Assembly: GCF_002216145.1 (NCBI RefSeq)
Contig: NZ_CP022278.1
Coordinates: 1,674,001 to 1,738,000, forward strand
Origin: Neisseria chenwenguii
GTDB taxonomy: Bacteria; Pseudomonadota; Gammaproteobacteria; Burkholderiales; Neisseriaceae
DNA: 64,000 nt
Direction of reading: 5' to 3'
The notes under the pieces were generated by a model. That model was not told the DNA's origin. It saw only the letters and a list, made by a program, of their open reading frames with translations, and ran no database searches. The translations under genes were made by a program, and so were the position numbers. This document shows, piece after piece, positions 55,740 through 64,000 of the stretch. Every line of letters begins with the position of its first letter. Positions within the stretch are counted from its first letter, which is position 1.

Positions 55740-56315
55740 ATGTTTGACTTCACCATACTCATCAGTATCGCGCTCGGCATCGGTTTGGCGGCGGCCAGCG
55801 GGTTCCGCGTATTTCTGCCGCTGTTTGCCCTCAGCCTGTCGGCGTATTTCGGGCTTTGGCCGTTAAACGAAAACTTCCAATGGCTCGCTTCCGTGCCCGC
55901 ACTGATTATTTTGGGCGTGGCGACGGTGGCGGAAATCGGCGCGTATCTGTTTCCCTTTATCGACAACCTGCTGGATACGCTGGCCGTGCCGCTGGCGGGC
56001 GTGGCGGGAACGGCGGTGATGGCTTCGACCACGGCGGATTTAAGCCCTGCGGTCACTTGGACGCTGGCGGTGATTGCCGGCGGCGGTGCGGCTGCTGCGG
56101 TGAAAGGGATCAACGCGACGGCACGCGCGGCGGGCACCGCGACTACGGCGGGTTTGGCCAATCCCGTGGTGTCGGTGGCGGAAACGGGCGCGGCGGCGGG
56201 AATGGCGGCGTTGAGCCTGTTTGTGCCGTTTTTGACGCTGGGCGTGTTATTGGTTTTGGTGTTTTGGCTGTGGCGGCGCTACCGTGGTTTTCAAGCGCGG
56301 CGCATGGTGAACTAG
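55740..56315 (+). CDS. DUF4126 membrane protein
   Basis: A 191-residue protein with four or five membrane helices and high Gly/Ala content. [21 protein letters not shown] at the start and [24 protein letters not shown] sequence in the middle fit DUF4126. It is 14 bases before deoC, on the same strand, and probably co-transcribed. Function unknown. Confidence 0.85.
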   Translation: MFDFTILISIALGIGLAAASGFRVFLPLFALSLSAYFGLWPLNENFQWLASVPALIILGVATVAEIGAYLFPFIDNLLDTLAVPLAGVAGTAVMASTTADLSPAVTWTLAVIAGGGAAAAVKGINATARAAGTATTAGLANPVVSVAETGAAAGMAALSLFVPFLTLGVLLVLVFWLWRRYRGFQARRMVN

Positions 56316-56329
56316 AGAGGAGAGTTTCG

Positions 56330-56992
56330 ATGGAAATCAACCGTTTAATCGACCATACTTTATTGAAAGCCGACAGTACGCAGGCGCAGATCGACCGTTT
56401 GCTTGAAGAGGCGCGGCGTTATCATTTTGCGTCGGTATGCGTAAACCCCGTCTGGGTGGTGCACGCGGCGCAGGCTTTGCGCGGAACGGATGTGAAAGTC
56501 TGCACGGTTGTCGGTTTTCCGCTGGGCGTGAATACGTCGGCGTGTAAGGCGTTTGAAACGCAAAATGCGCTGGAAAACGGCGCGGACGAAGTGGATATGG
56601 TCATCAACATCGGTCAGGCCAAAGCGGGGAATTTTGCGGCGGTCGAGGACGATATCCGCGCGGTGGTCGGCGCAGCGGGCGGGAAGACGGTCAAGGTGAT
56701 TATCGAAACCTGCCTGCTGACCGACGAAGAAAAAGTCCGTGCCTGTTTGGCGGCGAAAGTGGCGGGTGCGGATTTTGTGAAAACGTCCACAGGTTTTTCG
56801 GGCGGCGGTGCAACGGCGGCTGATGTGCGCCTGATGCGGGAAACGGTCGGCAGCGAAATGGGCGTGAAAGCCTCGGGCGGCGTGCGTTCGCTGGAAGATG
56901 TGCGGACGTTGGTTGCGGCGGGTGCCAGCCGCATCGGTGCGTCGTCGGGCGTGGCCATTATGGAAGGTTTGGCGGCTGAGGGCGGATATTGA
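56330..56992 (+). CDS. deoC: Deoxyribose-phosphate aldolase
   Basis: Splits deoxyribose-5-phosphate into acetaldehyde and glyceraldehyde-3-phosphate. 220 residues from ATG after GAGAGGAGAG. Schiff-base Lys in [10 protein letters not shown], Asp of [11 protein letters not shown], and the second Lys in [10 protein letters not shown] are present. A larger overlapping frame upstream is the DUF4126 gene read in another frame. Confidence 0.95.
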   Translation: MEINRLIDHTLLKADSTQAQIDRLLEEARRYHFASVCVNPVWVVHAAQALRGTDVKVCTVVGFPLGVNTSACKAFETQNALENGADEVDMVINIGQAKAGNFAAVEDDIRAVVGAAGGKTVKVIIETCLLTDEEKVRACLAAKVAGADFVKTSTGFSGGGATAADVRLMRETVGSEMGVKASGGVRSLEDVRTLVAAGASRIGASSGVAIMEGLAAEGGY

Positions 56993-57012
56993 GATTTGGG
57001 GTGGAATGGTAA

Positions 57013-57038
57013 AGGCCGTCTGAATTTTCAGACGGCCT
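57013..57038. terminator. Paired-DUS hairpin between convergent deoC and BCCT gene
   Basis: Two full uptake sequences with a two-base loop; a compact bidirectional terminator. Confidence 0.8.
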
Positions 57039-57043
57039 TTGTT

Positions 57044-59059
57044 TTATTCCGCCAACTCGGTTTGTTCGTGCGACATGATTTCCTGTCCGACGTTTTCCAA
57101 GAGGCTTAAGTAGCGTTCGTATTGCTTGAGAATATCGGCAATCAGCTCTTGGCGTGTCATGTATTGCACATCATAACCCGTGCGGCCGTCTGAAAAATAC
57201 GTCATTGGAACGTAAGCCATGTTGCTTTGGATGTGCGGCAGATTATCGTCTTGAACGAGCTGGTCGGCGATGGCGTAGCCGACGGTTTTGATGCCGTACA
57301 CGAAATTGCGCATGGTCTCTTTCTCAATCACGAGCTCAACCGCAGGCTCTTCGCATTCGAGGAAAATGTTGGTCTGAACGCTCAAACCGTGTACGTCCGA
57401 CATCTCGCCGCCGAGTTCGCGCATGGCGGGCAGGGCGGTGTGTTTGAGGAATTTGAGGATGTCTTTTTCCTGCGCCTGGTTCATCATCTGCCCCAAACGC
57501 TCGCGCCAGCGTTCGCCCGTCCAGAAAATGCTGGTGGGGGTGACTTGGGCAGAGAAGTATTTTTTGTCTGCTTCCAGCGCGCGCCAGAGGCTGAACGCCA
57601 TCAGAATCATCAATACGGAAAACGGCAGCGAAGCAAGCAGGGTCATGGTTTGCAGCGCACCCAAGCCGCCCGAGCCGAGCAGGGCGATGGTAACCAGCGC
57701 CATCATCAGTGCCCACATCACCGCCTGCCATTTGGGCGAGGCGATGCTTTTATCGCGCGAGGCCATGTTGTTCAACACATAAATGCCCGAGTCGGCCGAG
57801 GTGATGAAAAACAGAGCAATCACAATCAGCGCGACCACGCTGCTGAGTGCGGAAAGCGGCAGGTATTCCAAAAAGGCAAACAGCAGTTTTTCGGGGGTGG
57901 AAGTTAACGCCGCCAATGCGCCGCTTGCGCCGTGGGTGTCGAGCCAGATGGCGCTGTTGCCGAAAACGGTAAACCACAACACACTGAAAATGCTGGGAAT
58001 CGCCAACACGCCGAAGGCAAATTCGCGGATGGTGCGGCCGCGCGAAATACGGGCGATAAAAAGGCCGACAAACGGCGCCCACGAACACCACCACGCCCAG
58101 TAGAGAATCGTCCAGCCGGTAAACCAGCCTGTATTTTCAGGTTCGTAAACAAAGGTTTTGAAACTGAGCCGCACGATGTTCGACAGATAATAGCCCAGAT
58201 TGTCGCTGAACGCCGAGAGCAGATACAGCGTCGGGCCGCTGGACAATACAAACAGCAGCAGCAACGAAGCCAAGACCAAATTGGCCTCGCTCAACATCTT
58301 CACGCCCTTGCCCACGCCTGACGCCGCCGACAAAGCCGCCATGCCCATCACTGCGAAAATCACCGCAATCTGCATGGAAAAACTGTTTTCCCGAATCCAG
58401 CCCAACTGCTGCAAACCCGAGCCGAGCTGCGCCGCGCCCAAACCCAGCGACGTGATGATACCGAACAGCGTCGCAATCAGCGCCAACACGTCCACCGCAT
58501 CGCCGAGCCGCCCGTTGATGCGGTCTTTCAGCAGCGGGTAAAAACACGAACGCAGCGCCAACGGCAGCTTGTAGCGGAAACCGAAATACGCCAGCGCCAG
58601 CGCGATGATGCCGTAGGCCGCCCAAGCATGGAAACCCCAATGGAACACCGAATGCAGCATTGCCTCCTTCGCCTGCCCGCTGCTGACGGGTGCCGCATAA
58701 TGCGACAGCGGTTCGGCCACCCCGAAAAACATCAGACCTACGCCCATGCCCGCCGCAAACAGCATTGCCAGCCACGACATAAACGAAAATTCAGGCCCTT
58801 CCTCGTCCGCCCCCAGCTTGATGCTGCCCAGATTGCTGATGCACAGCAAAATCAGAAACAGCAGAAACAGCGAAAAAGTCAAAACGTAAAACCAACTGAA
58901 ATGACGGAACACCGCCTCTTTCGCGGCGTTCAAAACCTCCTGCATCGCAGCGGGCGTCAGCAGCGCGGCGACGAAAATTACAGAAACAAAAAGCAGCGTA
59001 ATGCCGATAACGACAGGATTAAACGACGATTTTTGTTGGATTAGAGTACGGATACCCAT
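57044..59059 (-). CDS. BCCT-family choline/betaine transporter (BetT-like)
   Basis: A 671-residue, 12-helix transporter for a quaternary ammonium compound. Family signatures: MLFAAGMGVGLMFFGVAEPLSHY, VFHWGFHAWAAYGI, WTILYWAWWCSWAPFVGLFIARISRGRTIREF and ITSADSGIYVLNN. The aromatic box residues of the substrate site (WAWWCSW) are intact. The cytoplasmic C-terminal region of about 150 residues is longer than in OpuD and resembles BetT. Substrate (choline or glycine betaine) is not decided by sequence. Confidence 0.92.
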   Translation of the reverse strand: MGIRTLIQQKSSFNPVVIGITLLFVSVIFVAALLTPAAMQEVLNAAKEAVFRHFSWFYVLTFSLFLLFLILLCISNLGSIKLGADEEGPEFSFMSWLAMLFAAGMGVGLMFFGVAEPLSHYAAPVSSGQAKEAMLHSVFHWGFHAWAAYGIIALALAYFGFRYKLPLALRSCFYPLLKDRINGRLGDAVDVLALIATLFGIITSLGLGAAQLGSGLQQLGWIRENSFSMQIAVIFAVMGMAALSAASGVGKGVKMLSEANLVLASLLLLFVLSSGPTLYLLSAFSDNLGYYLSNIVRLSFKTFVYEPENTGWFTGWTILYWAWWCSWAPFVGLFIARISRGRTIREFAFGVLAIPSIFSVLWFTVFGNSAIWLDTHGASGALAALTSTPEKLLFAFLEYLPLSALSSVVALIVIALFFITSADSGIYVLNNMASRDKSIASPKWQAVMWALMMALVTIALLGSGGLGALQTMTLLASLPFSVLMILMAFSLWRALEADKKYFSAQVTPTSIFWTGERWRERLGQMMNQAQEKDILKFLKHTALPAMRELGGEMSDVHGLSVQTNIFLECEEPAVELVIEKETMRNFVYGIKTVGYAIADQLVQDDNLPHIQSNMAYVPMTYFSDGRTGYDVQYMTRQELIADILKQYERYLSLLENVGQEIMSHEQTELAE

Positions 59060-59304
59060 TTAGTCCTCCATATTTTATCGTTAACTTAAAAAGACAGATT
59101 TTTCAGACGGCATCAGGCGGTAAAACCCCGGCCGGAAGAAGAAAATTGAAAAAATAAATTAAGTGATGTTTTTGATTGTTTAAATAATATCAAAAAATTA
59201 ATAAGTTGAAAAACCATATGGAATATAAGGGAATTTTTAAGGCCGGAAAAGCGGGTATAAAAACAGCGGCAGCGGTTTGATTTAAAAAGGATAAAACGGG
59301 AAAC
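59060..59304. other. A+T-rich spacer upstream of the BCCT gene
   Basis: About 245 bases with no gene, A+T-rich from 59140 to 59240; likely holds the promoter of the transporter. One DUS core at 59101-59111. Confidence 0.4.
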
Positions 59305-59332
59305 AGGCCGTCTGAAAACTTTCAGACGGCCT
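59305..59332. terminator. Paired-DUS hairpin after nagZ
   Basis: AGGCCGTCTGAA and TTCAGACGGCCT separated by four bases, 20 bases past the nagZ stop. Confidence 0.75.
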
Positions 59333-59353
59333 TTATTTTTAAATTCCAACAAC

Positions 59354-60439
59354 TCAAAACGCTTCGCCAACCTTCACGCCGCCGGCAGTATCTTTCGGGG
59401 TGGCCAATGCGGCGGTCAGGGCTTGGGCGGCTTTGAAAGCGTCGGTTTCCATTACGGCCTCTGCGGCTTCGGGGCTGAGGCTGCCGGCCATATACTGCCA
59501 GCGGGCGGCAAGGTCGGGGTTGGCGGGGATTTGGAAGCCGTCGCGCAGTTCGTCCACCAAATCGGGGCGGTTGCAGACCAGCGCGATGTCGCAGCCGGCG
59601 GCAAAGGCGTTTGCGGCGCGTTCGCGGATGCCGCCTGCGCAGCCGGCGCCTTCCATGGTAAGGTCGTCTGAAAAAATCACGCCTTTGAAGCCGATGTCGC
59701 GGCGCAGAATCTGTTTCAGCCATTTTTCGGAAAAGCCGGCTGGATTGGGGTCGATGGCGGGGTAAACGACGTGGGCGGGCATGACGGCGGCCATTCCTGC
59801 CGCGCTGAGTTTGCGGAAGGGCACGATGTCGGCGGCTTCAAGCTCGGCGAGGCTGCGGTTGTCTTGCGGTTGGGTAAGGTGGCTGTCGCCTTCGACGAAG
59901 CCGTGGCCGGGGAAATGTTTGCCGCAGGCTTTCATGCCGCCGCGGTTGAGGCCGCGTTGCAGGGCGAGGGCGAGTTGGGTAACGACTTCGGAATCGGCGT
60001 GGAAACTGCGGTTGCCGATGACGGCGCAGCAGCCCCAGTTTAAATCCAACACGGGGGTAAACGATAAATCGACGCCGCAGGCCGCCAGCTCGGTGGCGAG
60101 TACCCAACCGACTTGTTCGGCTTTTTCGCGGGCGGCTTCGGGGCTTTCGTTGTCCCAGATTTCGCCCAAGACGTTCATTGCGGGCAGACGGGTGAACCCG
60201 GGGATAAAGCGCTGCACGCGCCCGCCTTCGTGATCGACGGCGATGATGAGCCCGGGCTCGCGCAGGGCTTTGATTTCGGCGGTCAGTGCTTTGAGCTGCG
60301 GCACGTTTTCAAAATTGCGGCGGAACAGAATCACGCCGCCGATAGCGGGATCGAGCAGACGCTGTTTTTCTTCGTCGGTGAGGCGGTAGACGTTGACGTC
60401 GGCCATCACGGGGCCGCGGGGGATGTGGGGTTTGTTCAT
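59354..60439 (-). CDS. nagZ: Beta-N-acetylhexosaminidase (GH3), peptidoglycan recycling
   Basis: Cytoplasmic enzyme that removes GlcNAc from anhydro-muropeptides. 361 residues from MNKPHIPRGPVMADVNVYRL. Motifs: AVDHEGGRVQRF, the catalytic Asp/His loop CGKHFPGHGFVEGDSH, and SDDLTMEGA. Thirty-nine upstream in-frame codons are rejected. Confidence 0.96.
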   Translation of the reverse strand: MNKPHIPRGPVMADVNVYRLTDEEKQRLLDPAIGGVILFRRNFENVPQLKALTAEIKALREPGLIIAVDHEGGRVQRFIPGFTRLPAMNVLGEIWDNESPEAAREKAEQVGWVLATELAACGVDLSFTPVLDLNWGCCAVIGNRSFHADSEVVTQLALALQRGLNRGGMKACGKHFPGHGFVEGDSHLTQPQDNRSLAELEAADIVPFRKLSAAGMAAVMPAHVVYPAIDPNPAGFSEKWLKQILRRDIGFKGVIFSDDLTMEGAGCAGGIRERAANAFAAGCDIALVCNRPDLVDELRDGFQIPANPDLAARWQYMAGSLSPEAAEAVMETDAFKAAQALTAALATPKDTAGGVKVGEAF

Positions 60440-60528
60440 GTTTCGGGGTTCCTGTCGGTTTTCAGACGGCCGGTCTGTATAGGCCGTCTGAACAATCCGG
60501 TTTTGTTGTACGCCATGCGGATGGCGGT

Positions 60529-60693
60529 TTATCTGGTTTTCCGTATCAACACCCAAACGGCGCAGGCGGCAAGCAGTATTAGCCAGAAAAGCAGGTCTTT
60601 GCCGATGGTTGTGTCCAAACGGGGGTAAATCAAATTGGAGAAGACAACGTAGAACATGCCCGTTGCAACGGCGGTCGGAACCAGTTTTTTCAT
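60529..60693 (-). CDS. Small single- or double-helix membrane protein, 54 residues
   Basis: MKKLVPTAVATGMFYVVFSN at the start, a central YPRLDTTIGKD, and a second hydrophobic stretch LLFWLILLAACAVWVLI ending in RKTR. An AAGGAG site lies 7 bases before the ATG, and codon use matches neighbouring genes. It sits between the antiporter gene and nagZ on the same strand. Too small to assign; the ribosome-binding site makes it convincing as a gene. Confidence 0.65.
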   Translation of the reverse strand: MKKLVPTAVATGMFYVVFSNLIYPRLDTTIGKDLLFWLILLAACAVWVLIRKTR

Positions 60694-60745
60694 GCGCTTG
60701 CTCCTTGGAAATACCGTATACCGTGCAACCGCTGTTCAGACGGCA

Positions 60746-62263
60746 TCAGGCTGCGGCTTTTTTGTTTCGCAACATCAGTATCAGTGCAGCCAAAACAACA
60801 GCAGTTACGGCAAAGCCCAGCCATGCCGAGTGGCTCAGCCCCAAGGCGAGGTAGCCTGCGGTAGCGGCGGCGGCGACGGTCAGGGCATAGGGAAGTTGGG
60901 AGGTAACGTGGTCGATGTGGTTGCAGTGCGCGCCGGTGGAAGAGAGGATGGTGGTGTCGGAAATCGGCGAGCAGTGGTCGCCGCAGACGGCACCGGCCAT
61001 CACGGCGGACATACACGGAATCACCAGCGCGGGATCGGTTTTGACCGCCATCGCGGCGGCAATCGGCAGCATGATGCCGAAGGTGCCCCAACTGGTGCCG
61101 GTGGAAAACGCCATCACGCAGGCGAGCAGGAACAGAATGGCGGGTAGAAAGCCGGGATTGATGTTGCCCGCAACCAGCGAGGAGAGGTATTCGCCGGTTT
61201 TCATGTCGCTGACGACGGCGCTGATGAGCCAGGCCAGAATCAGGATGGTAATCGCGCCGAACATGGATTTCATGCCCCTCCAAACGGCGCGGGGGTAGTC
61301 GCTGCCTTTGATTGTGCCGACGGTGCAGAGCAAAACGGCGCCGACGCCGCAGAAGCCACCGAATACCAGCGAAGTGTTGACGTCGGTGTTTTCAAACGCA
61401 CCCAAAATGCTGAATGTTTCCAGCGCCTGCGCGCCCGTGTGGAGCATGGCGGAGAGGGTGGAAACAATCAGCACCAACACGGGCACAATCAGCGCATACA
61501 CGCGCCCTTTTAGGCCGTCTGAAACTTCGGCGTCGTCATGGGTCTGTGCCTGCGCGGTGCGCTCGAAATGCGCCATCGAGCCGATGTCGAACGAAAACCA
61601 CGCCACGACAAACACCATAATCAGCGCAAAAAGCGCGTAATAATTCATCAGGCTCATGGCGACAAACGCGCCCATCGGCGAATAGTCGCTGATTTTGTAG
61701 GTCACGAGCAAACCCGCGAGCGTGGCGATAATCGACGCGCCCCAGCTCGACACGGGCATCAAAACGCACATCGGCGCAGCGGTGGAATCGAGGATATACG
61801 CGAGTTTGGCGCGGGAAACTTTGAATTTGTCGGTAACGGGGCGGGCAATCGCACCGACGGCGAGGCTGTGGAAATAGTCGTCGATAAAGGTCACGAACAC
61901 GAGGCAGGCGGTCAGCATTTTCGCGCCGCGACGGCCCTTGATATGGCGTTTCGCCCAATCGGCAAAGGCTTGGTTGCTGCCCGAAAACGTCAGCAACGAA
62001 GTGAAAATACCCAGCAGCAGCAGGAAAATCAGAATTTTCAGCTTGCCCAACGACCACGCGCCGTCTGCCCACACCAGCGCAACGGCCATGTTTTTCAGAT
62101 GAACGAGGCCGTCTGCGGGATTGCCGCCGGTCAGAAGCAGCGCGCCGACAAGAATACCGATGCCCAGTGACAGCAGAACGCGGCGGGTAACGACAGCCAG
62201 CGCCAGCGCGAGAAAGGCGGGAACGACGGAGAGGAAAGAGTGGGAATAATCGGCTAATTGCAT
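60746..62263 (-). CDS. NhaC-family Na+/H+ antiporter
   Basis: A 505-residue inner-membrane protein with 11-12 helices. Family regions: VFVTFIDDYFHSLAVGAIARPVTD, LDSTAAPMCVLMPVSSWGA, STGTSWGTFGIMLPIAAAMA and CGDHCSPISDTTILSSTGA. This last motif is typical of the NhaC/YqkI group, which also includes amino-acid transporters, so the substrate is uncertain. The start at MQLADYSHSFLS is chosen over one 32 codons upstream. Confidence 0.9.
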   Translation of the reverse strand: MQLADYSHSFLSVVPAFLALALAVVTRRVLLSLGIGILVGALLLTGGNPADGLVHLKNMAVALVWADGAWSLGKLKILIFLLLLGIFTSLLTFSGSNQAFADWAKRHIKGRRGAKMLTACLVFVTFIDDYFHSLAVGAIARPVTDKFKVSRAKLAYILDSTAAPMCVLMPVSSWGASIIATLAGLLVTYKISDYSPMGAFVAMSLMNYYALFALIMVFVVAWFSFDIGSMAHFERTAQAQTHDDAEVSDGLKGRVYALIVPVLVLIVSTLSAMLHTGAQALETFSILGAFENTDVNTSLVFGGFCGVGAVLLCTVGTIKGSDYPRAVWRGMKSMFGAITILILAWLISAVVSDMKTGEYLSSLVAGNINPGFLPAILFLLACVMAFSTGTSWGTFGIMLPIAAAMAVKTDPALVIPCMSAVMAGAVCGDHCSPISDTTILSSTGAHCNHIDHVTSQLPYALTVAAAATAGYLALGLSHSAWLGFAVTAVVLAALILMLRNKKAAA

Positions 62264-62569
62264 GGTTTTTTTATTGTTTGGGAGGTTGGGTGGGGGCGGG
62301 TAAGGCCGTCTGACACTTCGACTGCGCTCAGCAACCGAACTTACTTCTACCGACGTCATTCCCGCCTGTGCGGGAATGACGTCGGTTGGGGATTTAGCGT
62401 TTCAGACAATCTTCAAACAGCTTTCCGGCTTTTTTACAAAACCCTCAGGCCGTTTGAAAAACAACCCCAGTCAAAACAACAAAATACCCGCTGTTTTCAG
62501 CAAGCGGGCATTTTATCGTCAGGCTCGGTCCGGCAAAACGCAGACGCCGCCTGATGCCGTCTGAAACGT
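62264..62569. other. Intergenic region with repeats
   Basis: About 300 bases without a gene. Contains a dRS3 core, several uptake sequences, and the hairpin GCCCGCTTGCTG / CAGCAAGCGGGC (as ATACCCGCTGTTTTCAGCAA...GCGGGCAT near 62487-62511), a likely terminator of the protease gene. Confidence 0.5.
62358..62377. repeat. dRS3 core repeat
   Basis: Perfect ATTCCC-8N-GGGAAT, single, upstream of the antiporter gene. Confidence 0.6.
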
Positions 62570-64000
62570 TTATTGCAGGTTCAGCGCCATAAAGAGCGTA
62601 TCTTCGCCGCGCTGCACCAAAAGCGGCACTTTTTTGCCGGCGTTGCTCAAGGCGCTGCGGAAATCGGCTTCGCTGGCGACGTTCAGATTGTTTACAGCCA
62701 GCACTTCGTCGCCGCGTTTCAAACCTGCGCGTTCGGCGGCGCCGCTGACGCCGATAACGATCAGATGGGTTTTTCCGTCGCCGTCGGTTTGCGGGCGCAG
62801 GGTCAGGCCGCTGCCCTGCGGGGTGAAGCCTTCGCTGCCGGGCTGCTGCGGTTTGGCTTCCGGCTCGGAAGCGGTGTTGCTTTCGGTTTGCTCGCCCATG
62901 CTGCCGAGTTTGACTTTGACGTTAATCTTTTCCCCTTTGCGCCAAACTTCCAGGTTCACTTCCTTGCCCGGGGCAATTGCGCCGACCATCACGGGCAGAT
63001 CGCTGGAAGCGCGGACTTCTTCGCCGTTGACGCTGCGTACGATGTCGCCGACCTGCAAGCCTGCGGCAGCGGCGGGACTGTTGGGTATGATTTTGGCGAT
63101 CAGCGCACCGCTGGCTTTGTCAAGGCCGAACGATTGCGCCAAATCGTAGGAAACTTCCTGAATAATCACGCCGAGTTGGCCGCGCTGCACTTTGCCGGTG
63201 GTGCGCAATTGGTTGGCGACGTTCATCGCTACATCAATCGGAATGGCAAACGAAATACCCATAAAACCGCCGCTGCGGCTGTAAATCTGTGAGTTGATGC
63301 CGACAACCTGGCCTTTGAGGTTAAACAGCGGGCCGCCCGAGTTGCCCGGATTGATGGCGACGTCGGTTTGGATAAACGGGGTGTAGTTTTCGTTGGGCAG
63401 GCTGCGGCCTTTGGCGGAAACGATGCCGGCGGTAACGCTGTTGTCAAAGCCGAACGGCGCGCCGATGGCGGCTACCCATTCGCCCGGTTTCAAATCTTTC
63501 GGATTGCCGATTTTGACCACGGGCAGGTCTTGGGCGTCGATTTTCAGAAGCGCGACGTCAGACTGGCGGTCGGAACCGATGAGTTTGGCCGAATATTCGC
63601 GCTTGTCGTTGAGCAAAACCTTGATATTGCCCATGCCGGAAACGACGTGGGTATTGGTAAGAATGTAGCCGTCGGGGCTGATGATGAAGCCCGAACCGAA
63701 ATTCAGACCGCTGCCGTCTTCCTCTTCCTGCGGCATGTCGGGCATATTCGGAACGAGGCGTTTGAAAAACTCGGAAAACGGATCGCCGTCGGGAAGCTGG
63801 CTCAAATCCATGCCTTCTTCGCTGCTGCCGCGCTTCGCCGCACTGTTGGGCGTAGCTTGGATATTGACGACGGTTTGTCCTTCTTTATCAACAAGTTGGG
63901 CAAAGTCGGGCAACAACATGCCGACGGTTTCGTCTTTTTTCGGCTCGACGCGCTGCACCATTTCCTGCGGCTCGTTTTTGCCGAAAAAGCTGTTGATTTT
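62570..64000 (-). CDS. DegP/HtrA-type periplasmic serine protease (5' end missing)
   Basis: Envelope quality-control protease. The frame is open to the last base of the window, so the signal peptide lies outside; 476 residues are present. Trypsin-like domain with triad in TNTHVVSG (His), SDVALLKI (Asp) and NPGNSGGPL (Ser), then PDZ1 (RGQLGVIIQEVSYDLAQSFG) and PDZ2 (HLIVIGVSGAAERAGLKRGDEVLAV) joined by a Ser/Glu/Gln-rich linker. Resembles MucD/DegQ in size. Confidence 0.93.
   Translation of the reverse strand, partial: KINSFFGKNEPQEMVQRVEPKKDETVGMLLPDFAQLVDKEGQTVVNIQATPNSAAKRGSSEEGMDLSQLPDGDPFSEFFKRLVPNMPDMPQEEEDGSGLNFGSGFIISPDGYILTNTHVVSGMGNIKVLLNDKREYSAKLIGSDRQSDVALLKIDAQDLPVVKIGNPKDLKPGEWVAAIGAPFGFDNSVTAGIVSAKGRSLPNENYTPFIQTDVAINPGNSGGPLFNLKGQVVGINSQIYSRSGGFMGISFAIPIDVAMNVANQLRTTGKVQRGQLGVIIQEVSYDLAQSFGLDKASGALIAKIIPNSPAAAAGLQVGDIVRSVNGEEVRASSDLPVMVGAIAPGKEVNLEVWRKGEKINVKVKLGSMGEQTESNTASEPEAKPQQPGSEGFTPQGSGLTLRPQTDGDGKTHLIVIGVSGAAERAGLKRGDEVLAVNNLNVASEADFRSALSNAGKKVPLLVQRGEDTLFMALNLQ

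Noticed and set aside
55856-56330. N-terminal extension of DeoC
   Set aside because: It overlaps the DUF4126 gene in another frame, is Gly/Arg-rich, and the internal ATG has a strong ribosome-binding site and family-typical start.
2-64000. Insertion sequences, prophage or rRNA genes
   Set aside because: No transposase, integrase, phage structural gene or rRNA-like sequence was found; mobile-type elements are limited to Correia and dRS3 repeats.

Overview
The window is chromosomal DNA from a Neisseria species. The 12-mer DNA uptake sequence AGGCCGTCTGAA (the 'AG' dialect of the Neisseria DUS) recurs between almost every pair of genes, often as inverted pairs that double as terminators. Three Correia-type elements, several dRS3-like repeats, and neisserial gene neighbourhoods (misR/misS, the rpsP-rimM-trmD-rplS operon, dispersed his genes, a PglL-type ligase) agree with this. 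The AG dialect suggests a commensal rather than a meningococcus or gonococcus; the species cannot be fixed from this sequence.

Layout. 1-1952: end of pheT, ihfA and a small MerR-like gene. 2200-15080: an accessory island of FrpC-related genes. 15178-17067: ribosomal protein and tRNA/ribosome maturation operon. 17144-24677: acyl-CoA synthetase-like/GNAT protein, MisS/MisR two-component system, PglL-like O-oligosaccharyltransferase and a DUF2069 protein. 24975-36678: tatABC, hinT and scattered histidine genes (hisE, hisI, hisF, hisA, hisH, hisD, hisG) with small membrane proteins, a nitroreductase and a NYN/LOTUS protein. 36749-50000: SCO1-like protein, tRNA-Leu, GH20 lipoprotein, serB, yicC, cupin, dusA, cstA/ybdD, amiC-tsaE, murI, proQ. 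50225-64000: aroC, hisB, hisC, Sel1 lipoprotein, phoH, DUF4126, deoC, BCCT transporter, nagZ, NhaC-type antiporter and a DegP/HtrA protease running off the end.

The island is the unusual part. It holds five units built the same way: a small A+T-rich gene for a lipoprotein or multi-pass membrane protein, directly followed by a gene whose A+T-rich 5' part encodes a unique N-terminal domain and whose G+C-rich 3' part encodes the FrpC self-processing module (Asp-Pro site, then Ca-binding DxDxDG-type loops). One unit carries a long RTX tail; the other four end soon after the module, three of them at or next to a DUS. Enzyme-like N-terminal domains (papain-like H...NSC; DUF6973-like) are paired with lipoproteins. 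Ala/Gly-rich hydrophobic N-terminal domains are paired with small inner-membrane proteins. This is what a family of type I-secreted toxins with matched immunity proteins would look like, the mirror image of CDI or MafB systems because the variable part is N-terminal. Toxicity, secretion and immunity are inferences.

Two of the units have been cut by one reciprocal inversion of about 4.4 kb (about 8938-13332). Flipping it back restores both reading frames and puts all five units on the minus strand. Two units also carry a single in-frame stop codon just before the processing module, leaving the N-terminal domain intact but separated.

Housekeeping genes are G+C-rich and mostly on the minus strand to 36.7 kb, then mixed. 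The AmiC amidase has a twin-arginine signal and may be a client of the TatABC translocase encoded here. HisG is the short form, which needs HisZ, not found in this window.
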